Shown one piece after another: positions 63,129 to 64,000 of a DNA stretch of 64,000 bases. The stretch's first letter is position 1; every line of letters begins with the position of its first letter. The stretch is from Cereibacter ovatus (GTDB taxonomy: Bacteria > Pseudomonadota > Alphaproteobacteria > Rhodobacterales > Rhodobacteraceae), in the NCBI RefSeq assembly GCF_900207575.1, contig NZ_OAOQ01000011.1, positions 1 to 64,000 of the forward strand. Reading direction: 5' to 3'. The translations under genes and the position numbers were made by a program. The notes under the pieces are model-generated. The model made no database searches, was not told where the DNA came from, and saw only the letters and a list, made by a program, of their open reading frames with translations.

Positions 63129-64000
63129 TCACTCGTCCTTGTTGACGAGACCGAACTTGCGCAACTTGACGTAGAGCGACTGCCGCGACAGGCTTAGCAT
63201 CTCGGCTGCCGCGACACGGTTGTTCCGTGTCAGCTCCAACGCGGTTTCGATACACATTTTCTCAACCACATCAGTGGTTTCCGCGACGATATCCTTCAGC
63301 GTCGAATTGCCCACCAACTCCATCACGTTGCGAACAGGCTCGTCCACGGCGCCCGGTTGCGGCGCGGGGCGACGCAGCGTGTCGGCGCGGCTGGCATCGC
63401 GCACGACCAGAACCAGAAGCGGCTCTTCGCGGTCGTCCAGCCATGTGGCCGACAGCTCTGCGGCAATCTGCCCCGCGAAGTCCGTCGTGAGTCGGGTGGC
63501 ATAGAGCCGCAGTTGTCCAGTCCGCCTGACACTTTCGAGAAGAACCCGCAGATCGACCGAACCGCGCGCAAGGAAGTCGGCCAGCGACCGGCCGCGCACC
63601 GCGGCCAGACTGGACGAGTCGGTCATGTTCAGGAACGCCTCGTTCGCCCCACGGATCGCGCCTTCGGCATCGGTGAACACGATCCCGTCGGCACCTTCAT
63701 GGTAAAGCCGCGCCAGATTCGCCGACAACTCGTCGCTGACCGGCTGCGCGGCCTCGGCCGGATCAAGCTGGCACAGCAAAAGCCGCTCGCCCGCCGCACG
63801 GAACACCTTGGGCGTCACCAGCAGCCGTTTCTGCGACCGCCGCGCGGTCAGTTCCACCGGCGTCACCGTGTCGGCCACCGCCAGATTGGCCATCGTCTCC
63901 ATGAACTCGCCGCGGCGGCGGCCCTCGAATTCCTGCGCGATGGCGGCGCCCAGCAGATCCTGCCGCACGCCCCCCAAGAGCATGGCCGCGGCCGTGTTCA
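63129..64000 (-). CDS. ppsR: PpsR transcriptional repressor, C-terminal part (5' end outside the window)
   Basis: PpsR represses bch, crt and puc genes under oxygen through the TGT-N12-ACA boxes seen in this window. The visible 290 codons cover PAS regions (NTAAAMLLGGVRQDLLGAAI, then LARLYHEGADGIVFTDAEGAIR with GANEAFLNM) and a Fis-type helix-turn-helix at the C-terminus (ETALELTRNNRVAAAEMLSLSRQSLYVKLRK, described in two parts: LTRNNRVAAAEMLSLSRQS and LYVKLRKFGLV). The frame is open to base 64000. It reads in the same direction as bchE. Confidence 0.93.
   Translation of the reverse strand, partial: NTAAAMLLGGVRQDLLGAAIAQEFEGRRRGEFMETMANLAVADTVTPVELTARRSQKRLLVTPKVFRAAGERLLLCQLDPAEAAQPVSDELSANLARLYHEGADGIVFTDAEGAIRGANEAFLNMTDSSSLAAVRGRSLADFLARGSVDLRVLLESVRRTGQLRLYATRLTTDFAGQIAAELSATWLDDREEPLLVLVVRDASRADTLRRPAPQPGAVDEPVRNVMELVGNSTLKDIVAETTDVVEKMCIETALELTRNNRVAAAEMLSLSRQSLYVKLRKFGLVNKDE

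Overview
The window is high-GC DNA from a purple non-sulfur phototroph of the Rhodobacter/Cereibacter type (Rhodobacteraceae, Alphaproteobacteria). The reaction-centre operon carries pufX and lacks a cytochrome pufC. A pufK-like gate ORF lies in front of pufB, carotenoid genes of the spheroidene branch (crtA to crtF) and tspO are present, and the gene order dxs-pufXMLABKQ-bchZYXC-crtF-crtE is that of this group.

Layout. 1-1160: the tail of an unidentified secreted or phage-like protein and a D12-class DNA adenine methyltransferase, probably the edge of a prophage or remnant. 1447-19033: housekeeping and accessory genes (YbjN-like, proC, csaA, a hydroxyacid dehydrogenase, a sulfotransferase, tRNA-Ala and tRNA-Pro, DUF192, a double cold-shock protein, pdxH, fabI, LysE, gpt, an aminotransferase, rimO, an M48 lipoprotein, wrbA, a PfkB kinase, nadE, and a secreted protein made of 18 MORN repeats). 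19034-22187: a small denitrification islet, nirK-nirV and a convergent pseudoazurin-like gene. nirK is broken by an in-frame TAA, and the pseudoazurin has lost three of its four copper ligands. 22437-35774: leuA with a leucine-rich leader peptide and attenuator-like hairpin, a glutamine amidotransferase, a DUF305 protein, a class V aminotransferase, a frameshifted MsbA-type ABC exporter, ygfZ, efp, a DUF6280 protein, a PopZ-like protein, tolC, pcm and dxs.

33852-64000 is the photosynthesis gene cluster. On the minus strand crtEF, bchCXYZ and pufQKBALMX follow head to tail, the classic superoperon. Here carotenoid, bacteriochlorophyll a, LH1 and reaction-centre genes are transcribed together, ending at a terminator between pufX and dxs. 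Divergent from crtE is crtD-crtC. Then come tspO, crtB and crtI (minus), crtA-bchI-bchD-bchO (plus), and the minus-strand operon bchE-bchJ-bchG-pucC-like-bchP-idi. The 5' end of ppsR runs off the right edge. Matches to the PpsR/CrtJ motif TGT-N12-ACA lie in every major promoter region of the cluster: two before bchC, three between crtE and crtD, one between crtI and crtA, one before bchG and one before bchE. bchE also has an FnrL-type box, in keeping with oxygen-repressed pigment synthesis.

Points most worth attention are the nirK nonsense codon beside a copper-ligand-less pseudoazurin, a 28-codon ORF that overlaps both bchX and bchY, a well-supported CTG start for bchD, the cysteine-rich tandem-repeat tail of BchE, a 15-bp motif found four times outside recognised genes, and a two-hairpin element repeated at two convergent gene ends. 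Coordinates and translations were read by eye. No database search was possible.
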